Source of the DNA: an uncultured Eubacteriales bacterium | GTDB lineage: Bacteria; Bacillota; Clostridia; UBA1381 | Assembly (NCBI GenBank): GCA_900556575.1 | Contig: USPO01000009.1 | Span: 1-17,212 of the forward strand | Direction of reading: 5' to 3' | DNA: 17,212 nt | In this document: positions 7,596-13,660 of the stretch, piece after piece | Position numbering within the stretch: the first letter of the stretch is position 1 | How the letters are laid out: every line of letters begins with the position of its first letter | Translations under genes and position numbers: made by a program | Notes under the pieces: generated by a model | Told to the model about the DNA's origin: nothing | Seen by the model: the letters and a program-made list of their open reading frames with translations, nothing else | Databases searched by the model: none

Positions 7596-9260
7596 TTAGT
7601 TTGATACGGTAAATGCTCCTCCCCCAAACAACGGATTCATCGAATTTACATTATTCCATACAAACACCTTTAATGTATCGTAATCACTCTCGTTAAATTC
7701 CGCTTTAACTTCCGTCTCCCAGTATGGTGACAAGCTTTTTTCATCTGATTTATATACTCCGGCTATTCTGCCATTCTTATATAATACGCAAATAACATCC
7801 GCAGACTTCGTTTGAGATGTATTGTTTTTCAACTTAATATCATAGGCTGTTCCGCTGCCCGTATCAACCTTATCTGCCGATATTTCAAACTGTGAAAGTG
7901 TATCCCAGTATACTTTTGCAAAACAATCTGCCGTAAAACGTCCCCTGTCAAACACTATTCCGCCCTCTTCACCTGTCAGATTACTCATTGCCGGAACATA
8001 AATACTTGCGTTTGTATTATAAATTACGCTAAATTCTCCTTCAAGCGGAAAACTTACTCTTGTTACTGCCTTTGTTCCTTCCTTAAATACATCATCGCTG
8101 TAATCAATGTCACTCTTAACAACTTCCGCATCTGTTTTAAGCTCCGATGTTCTATCATTATTTGCATAATATCCGTTAAACTCGGTTACATAGAGCGGTT
8201 CTTTTCTTGTTCCGTTAATTATATCTGTTGTAAGCGTCATTTTTCCGTCTGTATTAACATCAAGTCTTGCCCTTATCTTGTCATTTTCCACCAAGCTGTG
8301 TTCTACAATATCCGTATAGAAAGCTATATCCACAGAATACTCTCCCTCTTCAAGAGGTTTGGACGGAAGATTTATTACCTCTTCCTCATATACAAGCGAC
8401 AGTGCATTCATAATAGCATCACGAATTGCATTGCTCGTATAAGTAGCTCCCGACACCGCATCTACTTCATAAACCGCCTTTGCATCGGAAGTATCCGCTC
8501 CGTTGTAGCTTTCCTTTAAACCATTCTTAGCCTTTTCAAACATCTTCTGATTGTATTCCGCATAACTTCCGCCAAAGTTTTTTCCGACAACATCAATTGA
8601 TGAAATTTTTCCGTCTGTAACAGTGACCGTTACATCAACATCATATTCACCGAACTGTTCTATATGAGATGTACCTGTATACGTTTTGACTTCACTTTCT
8701 CCCAAAGACTCCGCATTGGCATAATCAAATGCAAAATATGCATCCTGTGAAGAATTCATTGCATTAATGAACATATTTACATATACGCCGTCCCATTTAT
8801 TATCCGGCACATCAAAGGTTATGCTGTCCGTATTTCCTTCGGCATTTGTTGTATATTCCGCATTCCCAGGTATTCCCTCTGTTTTTAATTCGGGGTATAC
8901 CTTCCACTGTTCTGCCCAATCAGTAATCGGTCCTATTGTAACAGGTCCGAGATTTACCTTTATTTTTGCACTTCCCGCTTCATCTATATAAAGCACCGCA
9001 CCTTTTATACACGAACCCGCCATGGACGGAGATGTTATATCATATCCTTTCATCATGGTAAGCGGTAATTTATACTCGCCCTGCTTTAATTCTATATTCT
9101 GCGAACCAAAGCCTCCGCTTGTTCCTTCTTCACTCTGTACATATATTGCATCAACGGTATTGTCCTGCCCGTACCCGGTATTCTTTTCTGCGTACGAAAC
9201 AACATTCATTCCTGCAATTATCATAACCAAAGCGGTTAAAATTGCTTTTTTCACAAACAT
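7596..9260 (-). CDS. Exported FMN-binding domain protein with NEAT-like N-terminal region and clostridial surface C-terminal module
   Basis: A 554-residue exported protein. The signal peptide (1-24, cut after SYA) is followed by a beta-rich domain (about 58-180). Its pattern GEYKLPLTMMKGYDITSPSM followed by alternating strands resembles NEAT haem- or ligand-binding domains; this is tentative. The region about 192-290 is an FMN_bind domain with the signature DAVSGATYTS (267-276). In RnfG/NqrC-like proteins the Thr of S-G-A-T (Thr 273 here) carries FMN through a phosphoester bond. A second beta domain (about 305-425) starts with EGEYSVDIAFY, similar in opening to the first. The last ~100 residues end in KVFVWNNVNSMNPL (531-544), also found in the protein at 1793-3550. 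An extracytoplasmic electron-transfer or ligand-modifying role is likely. The ATG follows AAAGGAG by 8 nt. A long structured leader precedes it. Confidence 0.8.
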   Translation of the reverse strand: MFVKKAILTALVMIIAGMNVVSYAEKNTGYGQDNTVDAIYVQSEEGTSGGFGSQNIELKQGEYKLPLTMMKGYDITSPSMAGSCIKGAVLYIDEAGSAKIKVNLGPVTIGPITDWAEQWKVYPELKTEGIPGNAEYTTNAEGNTDSITFDVPDNKWDGVYVNMFINAMNSSQDAYFAFDYANAESLGESEVKTYTGTSHIEQFGEYDVDVTVTVTDGKISSIDVVGKNFGGSYAEYNQKMFEKAKNGLKESYNGADTSDAKAVYEVDAVSGATYTSNAIRDAIMNALSLVYEEEVINLPSKPLEEGEYSVDIAFYTDIVEHSLVENDKIRARLDVNTDGKMTLTTDIINGTRKEPLYVTEFNGYYANNDRTSELKTDAEVVKSDIDYSDDVFKEGTKAVTRVSFPLEGEFSVIYNTNASIYVPAMSNLTGEEGGIVFDRGRFTADCFAKVYWDTLSQFEISADKVDTGSGTAYDIKLKNNTSQTKSADVICVLYKNGRIAGVYKSDEKSLSPYWETEVKAEFNESDYDTLKVFVWNNVNSMNPLFGGGAFTVSN

Positions 9261-9351
9261 CCAAAAATCTCCTTTATTATCTTTAAAATAGATTACCTTA
9301 AAACAAAGTAATCAACAAATTATATTTTATTGATTTTACTAAGCTTAACAT

Positions 9352-9389
9352 TATTAAATGAGCAGTGTCCGCCTACTCCTCATTTAATA
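9352..9389. repeat. Inverted repeat in the leader of the FMN-binding gene
   Basis: TATTAAATGAG (9352-9362) pairs with CTCATTTAATA (9379-9389), 11 bp. After one mismatch, AGT pairs with ACT around an 8-nt loop (gtccgcct). No T-run follows on either strand, so this is not a terminator; it could be an RNA hairpin or an operator. Confidence 0.6.
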
Positions 9390-9424
9390 CTGTTATGAAT
9401 GTAACTTCATTGTTTCAGCAACTT

Positions 9425-9444
9425 AAGTTAGTATAGACTAACTT
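9425..9444. repeat. 20-bp palindrome upstream of the FMN-binding gene
   Basis: A perfect 8-bp inverted repeat, AAGTTAGT and ACTAACTT, with a 4-bp spacer. Its size and symmetry suit a dimeric repressor site, and it lies just past a hairpin terminator in the predicted leader. The regulator identity is unknown. Confidence 0.55.
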
Positions 9445-9455
9445 ATTTTTATAAT

Positions 9456-9498
9456 AAAAGAGGCTGCTGCAGAACTCAAAAAGTTTTGTGACAGCCTC
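9456..9498 (-). terminator. Hairpin terminator in the leader of the FMN-binding gene (attenuator or end of a small RNA)
   Basis: On the - strand GAGGCTG (9492-9498) pairs with CAGCCTC (9460-9466). A further 7-bp helix, 9482-9488 with 9470-9476 including one G-U, closes a 5-nt loop. The 3' side continues TTTTATTAT. The hairpin starts only about 17 nt after the predicted start of the promoter at 9522-9551. Confidence 0.7.
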
Positions 9499-9515
9499 AT
9501 GCTAAAACTTGAGTT
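9473..9515 (-). promoter_or_regulatory. Alternative hairpin competing with the 9456-9498 terminator
   Basis: The first 12 nt of the predicted transcript (9504-9515) can pair with 9473-9487, with one 3-nt bulge and a 16-nt loop. That arm includes part of both sides of the terminator's inner helix, so the two folds exclude each other. A regulatory function is inference. Confidence 0.45.
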
Positions 9516-9521
9516 AATAAA

Positions 9522-9551
9522 ATTATACCATATCCGGCTATCAAATTTCAA
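9522..9551 (-). promoter_or_regulatory. Sigma-A promoter upstream of the FMN-binding gene
   Basis: TTGAAA (9546-9551), an 18-bp spacer and TATAAT (9522-9527) preceded by TGG. The start is near 9515. It is the best - strand promoter between 9261 and 9802. The stretch 9552-9680 is AT-rich and shows nothing else. Confidence 0.7.
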
Positions 9552-9680
9552 TATATATTCTCAACAATTTTCAGTTAAATCAATAACTTCTATTATCTTT
9601 ATTTAACAACCGTTATCATAAAGCAACTCTTAAATCATATCATCTTATATCATTAAAATACTGTTCTGAAAATCACTCAA

Positions 9681-9758
9681 TAAAATAAGCCGTTCTTCCA
9701 GCCGGAGAAAAAGTTTCTCCGACTGATGAACGACTTAAAGGGGGATGTGCTTATTTTA
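9681..9758 (-). terminator. Large terminator-like hairpin after the SH3-NlpC/P60 gene
   Basis: On the - strand AAGTCGTTC (9728-9736) pairs with GAACGGCTT (9687-9695), then CAG/CTG (9723-9725 with 9699-9701), then an 8-bp helix (9714-9721 with 9703-9710) with a 3-nt loop. ATTTTATT follows. A flanking 10-bp inverted repeat, TAAAATAAGC (9681-9690) and GCTTATTTTA (9749-9758), could pair instead and would swallow the T-rich tail. Confidence 0.65.
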
Positions 9759-9802
9759 ATTTAATGCCCTGTATTTAACAGAATTTTTTATTTAATTAAC
9801 AA

Positions 9803-11128
9803 TTACCAAACCCTCGTTGCACCAGCATATGAATTTATTCTGTATGCTGTTTCTATTGAAGATATTTTTACAACATCTCCTGTCTGCGGCGCATGAATCA
9901 TCTGTCCGTTTCCTATATATATACCGACATGATGAATATTACCCTTACCGAAGAACACGAGGTCGCCCGGCTGTAAATTGTTTCTGCTTACATATGTTCC
10001 GTTGCCTGCCTGTGCCGCTGCCGTACGGGATACTGAAATTCCGTTCTTCTTGCATACATACTGAACAAGTCCTGAACAGTCAAAGCCCGACGGTGATGTT
10101 CCGCCCCATACATACGGTACTCCGAGGTACTGCATTGCCGTATTTACAATAGCCTGTCCTCTCGATGATGAAGACGATGCCTTTGCTGTCTCATTTATCG
10201 AACTGAAAGTTGAGGCAGTCTTTGACGATGTGCTTGCTGATGATTCTGCTGCCTGCGCTGCACGGCGGCTGTTTTCCTGTGCCTGCTCTTCTGCTCTCTT
10301 AGCCGCAGCCTTTGCCTCTGCAACCTCTTCCTGCTTATTTGTTACATCGCTCTTTGCTACCCATTCACCGGTCAAGTCTACCGCTGTATTTACAATATAG
10401 CCTTCCTCATAGTCACTTCCGTATGCAACTCTTATATAGTCGCCTTCCTCCCATAAAGTAACTACCGGTGTTCCATCCTCAAGCTGAGTTTTAACCTCGG
10501 AATCTTTATTTGCTGCTGTACGAACATTGGCAACTTCACCATAAGTTATAACCTCGCCTTTTTTATAGTTATCATAATGCATAGCGTTATACTCTGCATC
10601 TTCTTTATTCTCTGTGATTGTCGAACTGCTTACATATCCTGTCTTTCCTCCGTCATAAGCAACGGTATACCAACCCTCCGAATTTGACAATATCTTTACT
10701 TCGTCCATTGCATCCAAAGAGTCTATAACGGGCGCTTCTTCCGACGGTGTTTCTCTTACATTCAATGTACCGCTTGTAAGTGATACATATGCCGTATCAG
10801 GGTTTTCTTTCTCCGCAGCCTCCGGAATTGTTTCTACTTCTTTCTGTGCCTGTTCCGCTTCTTCCCTATTTTCTTCCGCATCCGATGTATTATCCGATGT
10901 GCTGTTCTCTGATGTATTTACTTCATTATTTTTTGAATTATTTTTTGACTCACTCTCATTATCAGCTTTCTTTGTATTATCGGCTACCGATATGCTGTGC
11001 GCCTGCACATGGCTTGTAAGATTTTTGATTGCTGATGTATTCCTGAGATCTTTAGCCTGTACTGCAGCTAACGAGGTTATCATAGCTACAGCAATCATTG
11101 CTAAAAGTGAATGCTTAAAATTCTTCAT
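9803..11128 (-). CDS. Secreted peptidoglycan hydrolase: two SH3b domains and NlpC/P60 endopeptidase
   Basis: A 441-residue cell-wall hydrolase expected to cut stem peptides, typically D-Glu to diamino-acid bonds. The signal peptide is 1-25 (cut after VQA). An acidic, Asn/Ser/Glu-rich low-complexity stretch (about 48-108) leads to two bacterial SH3 domains (about 112-172 with LNVRETPS, and about 192-250 with ANVRTAAN) that should bind the wall. An Ala/Glu-rich likely coiled linker (about 262-320) precedes the NlpC/P60 domain (about 323-441). The catalytic residues are Cys 351 in FDCSG, His 400 in HHVGIYIG and His 412 in MIHAP. The ATG has GGGAGG about 11 nt upstream, longer than usual, and a six-codon ORF overlaps that site. 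A consensus promoter lies ~105 bp upstream. The catalytic domain closely resembles that of the SLH protein at 13661-15025. Confidence 0.93.
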   Translation of the reverse strand: MKNFKHSLLAMIAVAMITSLAAVQAKDLRNTSAIKNLTSHVQAHSISVADNTKKADNESESKNNSKNNEVNTSENSTSDNTSDAEENREEAEQAQKEVETIPEAAEKENPDTAYVSLTSGTLNVRETPSEEAPVIDSLDAMDEVKILSNSEGWYTVAYDGGKTGYVSSSTITENKEDAEYNAMHYDNYKKGEVITYGEVANVRTAANKDSEVKTQLEDGTPVVTLWEEGDYIRVAYGSDYEEGYIVNTAVDLTGEWVAKSDVTNKQEEVAEAKAAAKRAEEQAQENSRRAAQAAESSASTSSKTASTFSSINETAKASSSSSRGQAIVNTAMQYLGVPYVWGGTSPSGFDCSGLVQYVCKKNGISVSRTAAAQAGNGTYVSRNNLQPGDLVFFGKGNIHHVGIYIGNGQMIHAPQTGDVVKISSIETAYRINSYAGATRVW

Positions 11129-11134
11129 TATAAA

Positions 11135-11155
11135 TTAAACCTCCCTATTGTCCAT
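11135..11155 (-). CDS. Possible six-codon leader ORF (MDNREV) before the SH3-NlpC/P60 gene
   Basis: ATG (11153-11155) has its own AAAGGGAG 5 nt upstream and runs six codons to a TAA at 11135-11137, six nt before the main ATG. It spans the GGGAGG of the main gene, so its translation could expose or block that site. The only evidence is position and the ribosome binding site; the peptide itself shows nothing. Confidence 0.35.
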   Translation of the reverse strand: MDNREV

Positions 11156-11233
11156 ATAGGCTCCCTTTATCATTTCAATTATTGCCTATCAATTACGGTA
11201 TTATTACAATATTACATTTTCATTACAAATGAT

Positions 11234-11262
11234 ATTATACACCAAAAAAAAGCATTTGTCAA
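11234..11262 (-). promoter_or_regulatory. Consensus sigma-A promoter of the SH3-NlpC/P60 gene
   Basis: TTGACA (11257-11262), 17 bp and TATAAT (11234-11239). The start is near 11227 and the leader is about 100 nt. It is divergent from the holA promoter. Confidence 0.85.
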
Positions 11263-11342
11263 GGGGTTTTGTAGCTTTTTTGTATCTTTTCTGTAACAAA
11301 AATGTAATATTAGTAGTTTTAACGTAACATTGGCATTTTTAC

Positions 11343-11371
11343 TTGCTTTTATATGGTTATTATGATATAAT
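11343..11371 (+). promoter_or_regulatory. Sigma-A promoter of holA
   Basis: TTGCTT (11343-11348), 17 bp and TATAAT (11366-11371) with TGA before the -10 (extended -10). The start is near 11378, giving a leader of about 115 nt. The leader holds an in-frame 21-codon ORF at 11403-11468 of doubtful significance. Confidence 0.72.
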
Positions 11372-11492
11372 AATTTTTAATTGGTAATCGAAATCCGGAG
11401 TTATGAGCTGTGTTTTTATACCGAATATCATTGCTGCTATGCTCTTATATTTCCACAAACCAAATTAATATATTACAGAAAGAACAATTAAT

Positions 11493-12527
11493 ATGGCAAG
11501 CAAAAGTACCGATTTTTCAATAGTCAATTTAAAGAAAGAGCTTTCCGAAGGGAAGCTTATGCCCCTGTACCTGCTTTACGGTGATGAAGCATACATTAGG
11601 GACTCATACGAAAAAAAGATTACGGACATGGTTCCGGATGCCGGTTTTCCGGAATTTAATCATTTCAAGTTTGAAGGAAATGATACCGAACTTTCCGAAT
11701 ACGACAATGCATTGGAAAGCTTTCCGATGATGACAGATAAAAAACTGCTCATTATTCGTGACAGCGGTATATTCAAGCGTACCTCTGAAGAGGTGCAGAA
11801 CTTCTGGAAACAAAAATTTGAACGTTTAAGTGATGATACCGTTATCGTATTTAATGAAAGCAGCATAGATAAACGAAGCAATCTGTACAAAGCTGCAAAA
11901 AAAGTCGGACGAGCAGTAGAATTTGAAATTCAATCGGAAACAGATCTTATAACATGGGTCATGAGAAGATCATTGAATGCAAAACTGAAAATATCAAAAG
12001 ACTGCGCCGAATACCTCGTACACATAGTTGACCCGGGACTCAACAATCTGAACAATGAATTTATAAAGCTTGAAAACTACTGTGAAAAAGTTATAACAAA
12101 AACAGATATTGACAAAGTTGTCTCCAAATCAACGGTTCTGCAGATTTTTGACCTTACAGATGCCATAATGTATCATAATGCAGCTGCCGCAATGAAGGTA
12201 GTATCCGAATTAAGAACGTCCAATGAAAGTGCATTCGGCGTGCTTTATCTCCTATACGCAAGTGTTGAAAAAATACTCAAAGCAAAAACCTGCGGTACAA
12301 AAAACAAGTTTGAAGCTGCCAAACTTATCGGAACGGCACCGTTTGTTGCCGGAAAATATCTCTCAAGTGCAGCCGGATTCAGTGAAAAAAATTTAATAAG
12401 AATGATTACAAGAATTCCCGAAATTGATTTGCAAATCAAATCTGGTACAATCGACCAATGGCAGGCACTCGAACAATATATAGCCGAATGTATTTATTAC
12501 AATAAAGCTCCAAATAATGCCCGATAA
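11493..12527 (+). CDS. holA: DNA polymerase III delta subunit
   Basis: HolA is the wrench subunit of the clamp loader and opens the beta sliding clamp for loading on DNA. The 344-residue length fits the family. The N-terminal AAA+-like domain has LYLLYGDEAYIRDSY (25-39), the DnaX/clamp-facing start typical of delta, and FPMMTDKKLLIIRDSGIF (about 77-94), a conserved family block. A middle domain with ITWVMRR and the helical C-terminal collar domain follow. As usual for delta it lacks a working P-loop. The ATG at 11493 is preceded only by a weak AGAAAG, and an in-frame TAA at 11466-11468 rules out a longer start. It is a single-gene unit on the + strand between two - strand genes. Confidence 0.92.
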   Translation: MASKSTDFSIVNLKKELSEGKLMPLYLLYGDEAYIRDSYEKKITDMVPDAGFPEFNHFKFEGNDTELSEYDNALESFPMMTDKKLLIIRDSGIFKRTSEEVQNFWKQKFERLSDDTVIVFNESSIDKRSNLYKAAKKVGRAVEFEIQSETDLITWVMRRSLNAKLKISKDCAEYLVHIVDPGLNNLNNEFIKLENYCEKVITKTDIDKVVSKSTVLQIFDLTDAIMYHNAAAAMKVVSELRTSNESAFGVLYLLYASVEKILKAKTCGTKNKFEAAKLIGTAPFVAGKYLSSAAGFSEKNLIRMITRIPEIDLQIKSGTIDQWQALEQYIAECIYYNKAPNNAR

Positions 12528-12586
12528 TACCGGACAGGACAAAATAAAACGAAATATTATAAATAAGACATAAAAATGTTTTTATC

Positions 12587-12620
12587 GGGCTGCTGCAAAG
12601 TTTTTATTTTGCAGCAGCCC
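12587..12620. terminator. Hairpin between convergent holA and pdaA
   Basis: A perfect 13-bp stem GGGCTGCTGCAAA / TTTGCAGCAGCCC (12587-12599 with 12608-12620) encloses an 8-nt loop. The pdaA stop (12604-12606) is in the loop and the stem encodes its last residues. Neither strand has an immediate T-run; on the - strand TTTTT appears about 11 nt later, so termination strength is uncertain. Confidence 0.65.
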
Positions 12621-13479
12621 CTTCGCCGTTATATTCATCCAGTGACTTAAACTCATATCCCATCCCCCTCGCCGTATCGATTATCTCTCCCAAGGCAGAG
12701 GTATTATCCGAAGATACGGCATGAAGCAGCATTACCGCTCCCGGATGAAGATACGGTATCACTTGATTTACGGCATGAGCGGCTCCTTCCTGAATATTCA
12801 CGTCCCAGTCCTTATATGCCATACTCCACATTACAGTCTTATATCCCAAATCCGATGCTATTGCAAGTACTTTAACACTGTATTCGCCCTCCGGCGGTCT
12901 CATATAGTGCATGGAATATCCATATAGTTCCTCACTCTTCTTATTCAATTCCTCAAGCTCATTCTGTACCGTTTTAGTCGGCTGTTTTGGCAAATTTAAA
13001 TGATTTACAGTGTGATTTCCCACTATATGCCCCTCATCAATCATTCTCTGTATCAATTCCTTCTGACTTTCAAGATATGGTCCCGTAACAAAGAATGCTG
13101 CTTTTACTTGCTTTTCTGCAAGTGTATCCAATATTTTTGCAGTATATCCGTTTTCATATCCCTCATCAAAAGTAAGGTAAAGATTTTTTTCTCCGCTGTG
13201 GTCAAGATAAATACCGCCGTTTTTCTCCAAATCAGCAATCTGCCCCGACGGCAGTTCCGGTTCACTTCCTTTTTTTCGCACAAATCCCCATCCTATTCCC
13301 TTTGAATCCATCACTTCATAATCACGAACAGGTACAACAGTCGGTACCGGACTCGGCGATGGAAGTTCCGTTACTTCGATTTCCGGCAAAGGCTCATTAT
13401 CGGGTAAAGAGTTATTGGAATATGAGCATCCGGCAAAAAAGGAGGAAATTAAAAGCGGTACAGCGATAAGCTTTTTCAT
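12604..13479 (-). CDS. pdaA: Delta-lactam-type polysaccharide deacetylase PdaA, lipoprotein form
   Basis: PdaA deacetylates N-acetylmuramic acid in spore peptidoglycan, a step towards the muramic-delta-lactam recognised by germination enzymes. The 291-residue protein has a signal with a lipobox FAGC (lipidated Cys 18), a Pro/Ser-rich spacer (about 25-52), then the PdaA family block GWGF (63-66). The NodB motifs are TFDEGYENGYT (103-113, the PdaA form of TFDDGP), GNHTVNH (154-160, metal His 156 and 160), RPPEGEYS (194-201), WSMAYKDW (218-225) and LLHAVSSDN (251-259, His 253). The YENGYT and AY-DW blocks separate it from general NodB enzymes such as the one at 710-1735. GAGGTGAT precedes the ATG. 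No sigma-A promoter was found in the 80 bp upstream; a forespore promoter would be expected but is not convincing by eye. Confidence 0.93.
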   Translation of the reverse strand: MKKLIAVPLLISSFFAGCSYSNNSLPDNEPLPEIEVTELPSPSPVPTVVPVRDYEVMDSKGIGWGFVRKKGSEPELPSGQIADLEKNGGIYLDHSGEKNLYLTFDEGYENGYTAKILDTLAEKQVKAAFFVTGPYLESQKELIQRMIDEGHIVGNHTVNHLNLPKQPTKTVQNELEELNKKSEELYGYSMHYMRPPEGEYSVKVLAIASDLGYKTVMWSMAYKDWDVNIQEGAAHAVNQVIPYLHPGAVMLLHAVSSDNTSALGEIIDTARGMGYEFKSLDEYNGEGAAAK

Positions 13480-13522
13480 AAAATCACCTCAAGATAATTT
13501 ATTCCCAAAGAAAATAAAATAT

Positions 13523-13549
13523 GCCTGACATCATAATTAACGGTCAGGC
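13523..13549 (-). terminator. Second hairpin after the SLH-NlpC gene, upstream of pdaA
   Basis: GCCTGAC (13523-13529) pairs with GTCAGGC (13543-13549) around a 13-nt loop; on the - strand ATATTTTATTTT follows. It may back up the terminator at 13561-13601, or be part of the pdaA control region. Confidence 0.5.
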
Positions 13550-13560
13550 TGTATTTAATC

Positions 13561-13601
13561 AAAAAGGGACTCCGACCCTGCAAATGCAGAACCAAAGTCC
13601 C
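13561..13601 (-). terminator. Terminator of the SLH-NlpC/P60 gene
   Basis: On the - strand GGGACT (13596-13601) pairs with AGTCCC (13566-13571), with an inner CTGCA/TGCAG helix, followed by five T. It lies 60 bp after the stop; a 7-bp hairpin (13632-13638 with 13651-13657) sits between them without a T-run. Confidence 0.75.
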
Positions 13602-13660
13602 CTCTTATATCGGATTCAATGCCATCTCTCATACAGAGATAACATTTTACCTCTGTACAA

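Noticed and set aside
9261..9515. FMN riboswitch (RFN element) before the FMN-binding protein gene
   Set aside because: None of the conserved RFN junction sequences are present; FMN_bind proteins are not usual RFN targets.
9723..9740. CTGATGA, the hammerhead ribozyme core string
   Set aside because: The required stem II, GAAA and cleavage-site context are missing, and the string is explained by one arm of the hairpin at 9681-9758.
9681..9758. Miniature inverted-repeat transposable element
   Set aside because: The 10-bp terminal repeats could suggest one, but no target-site duplication is visible and no second copy was seen in the window.
13480..13560. Forespore sigma-G promoter for pdaA
   Set aside because: A CATATTT resembles part of a -10 but no matching -35 lies 17-19 bp upstream; expected from biology but not supported by the bases.
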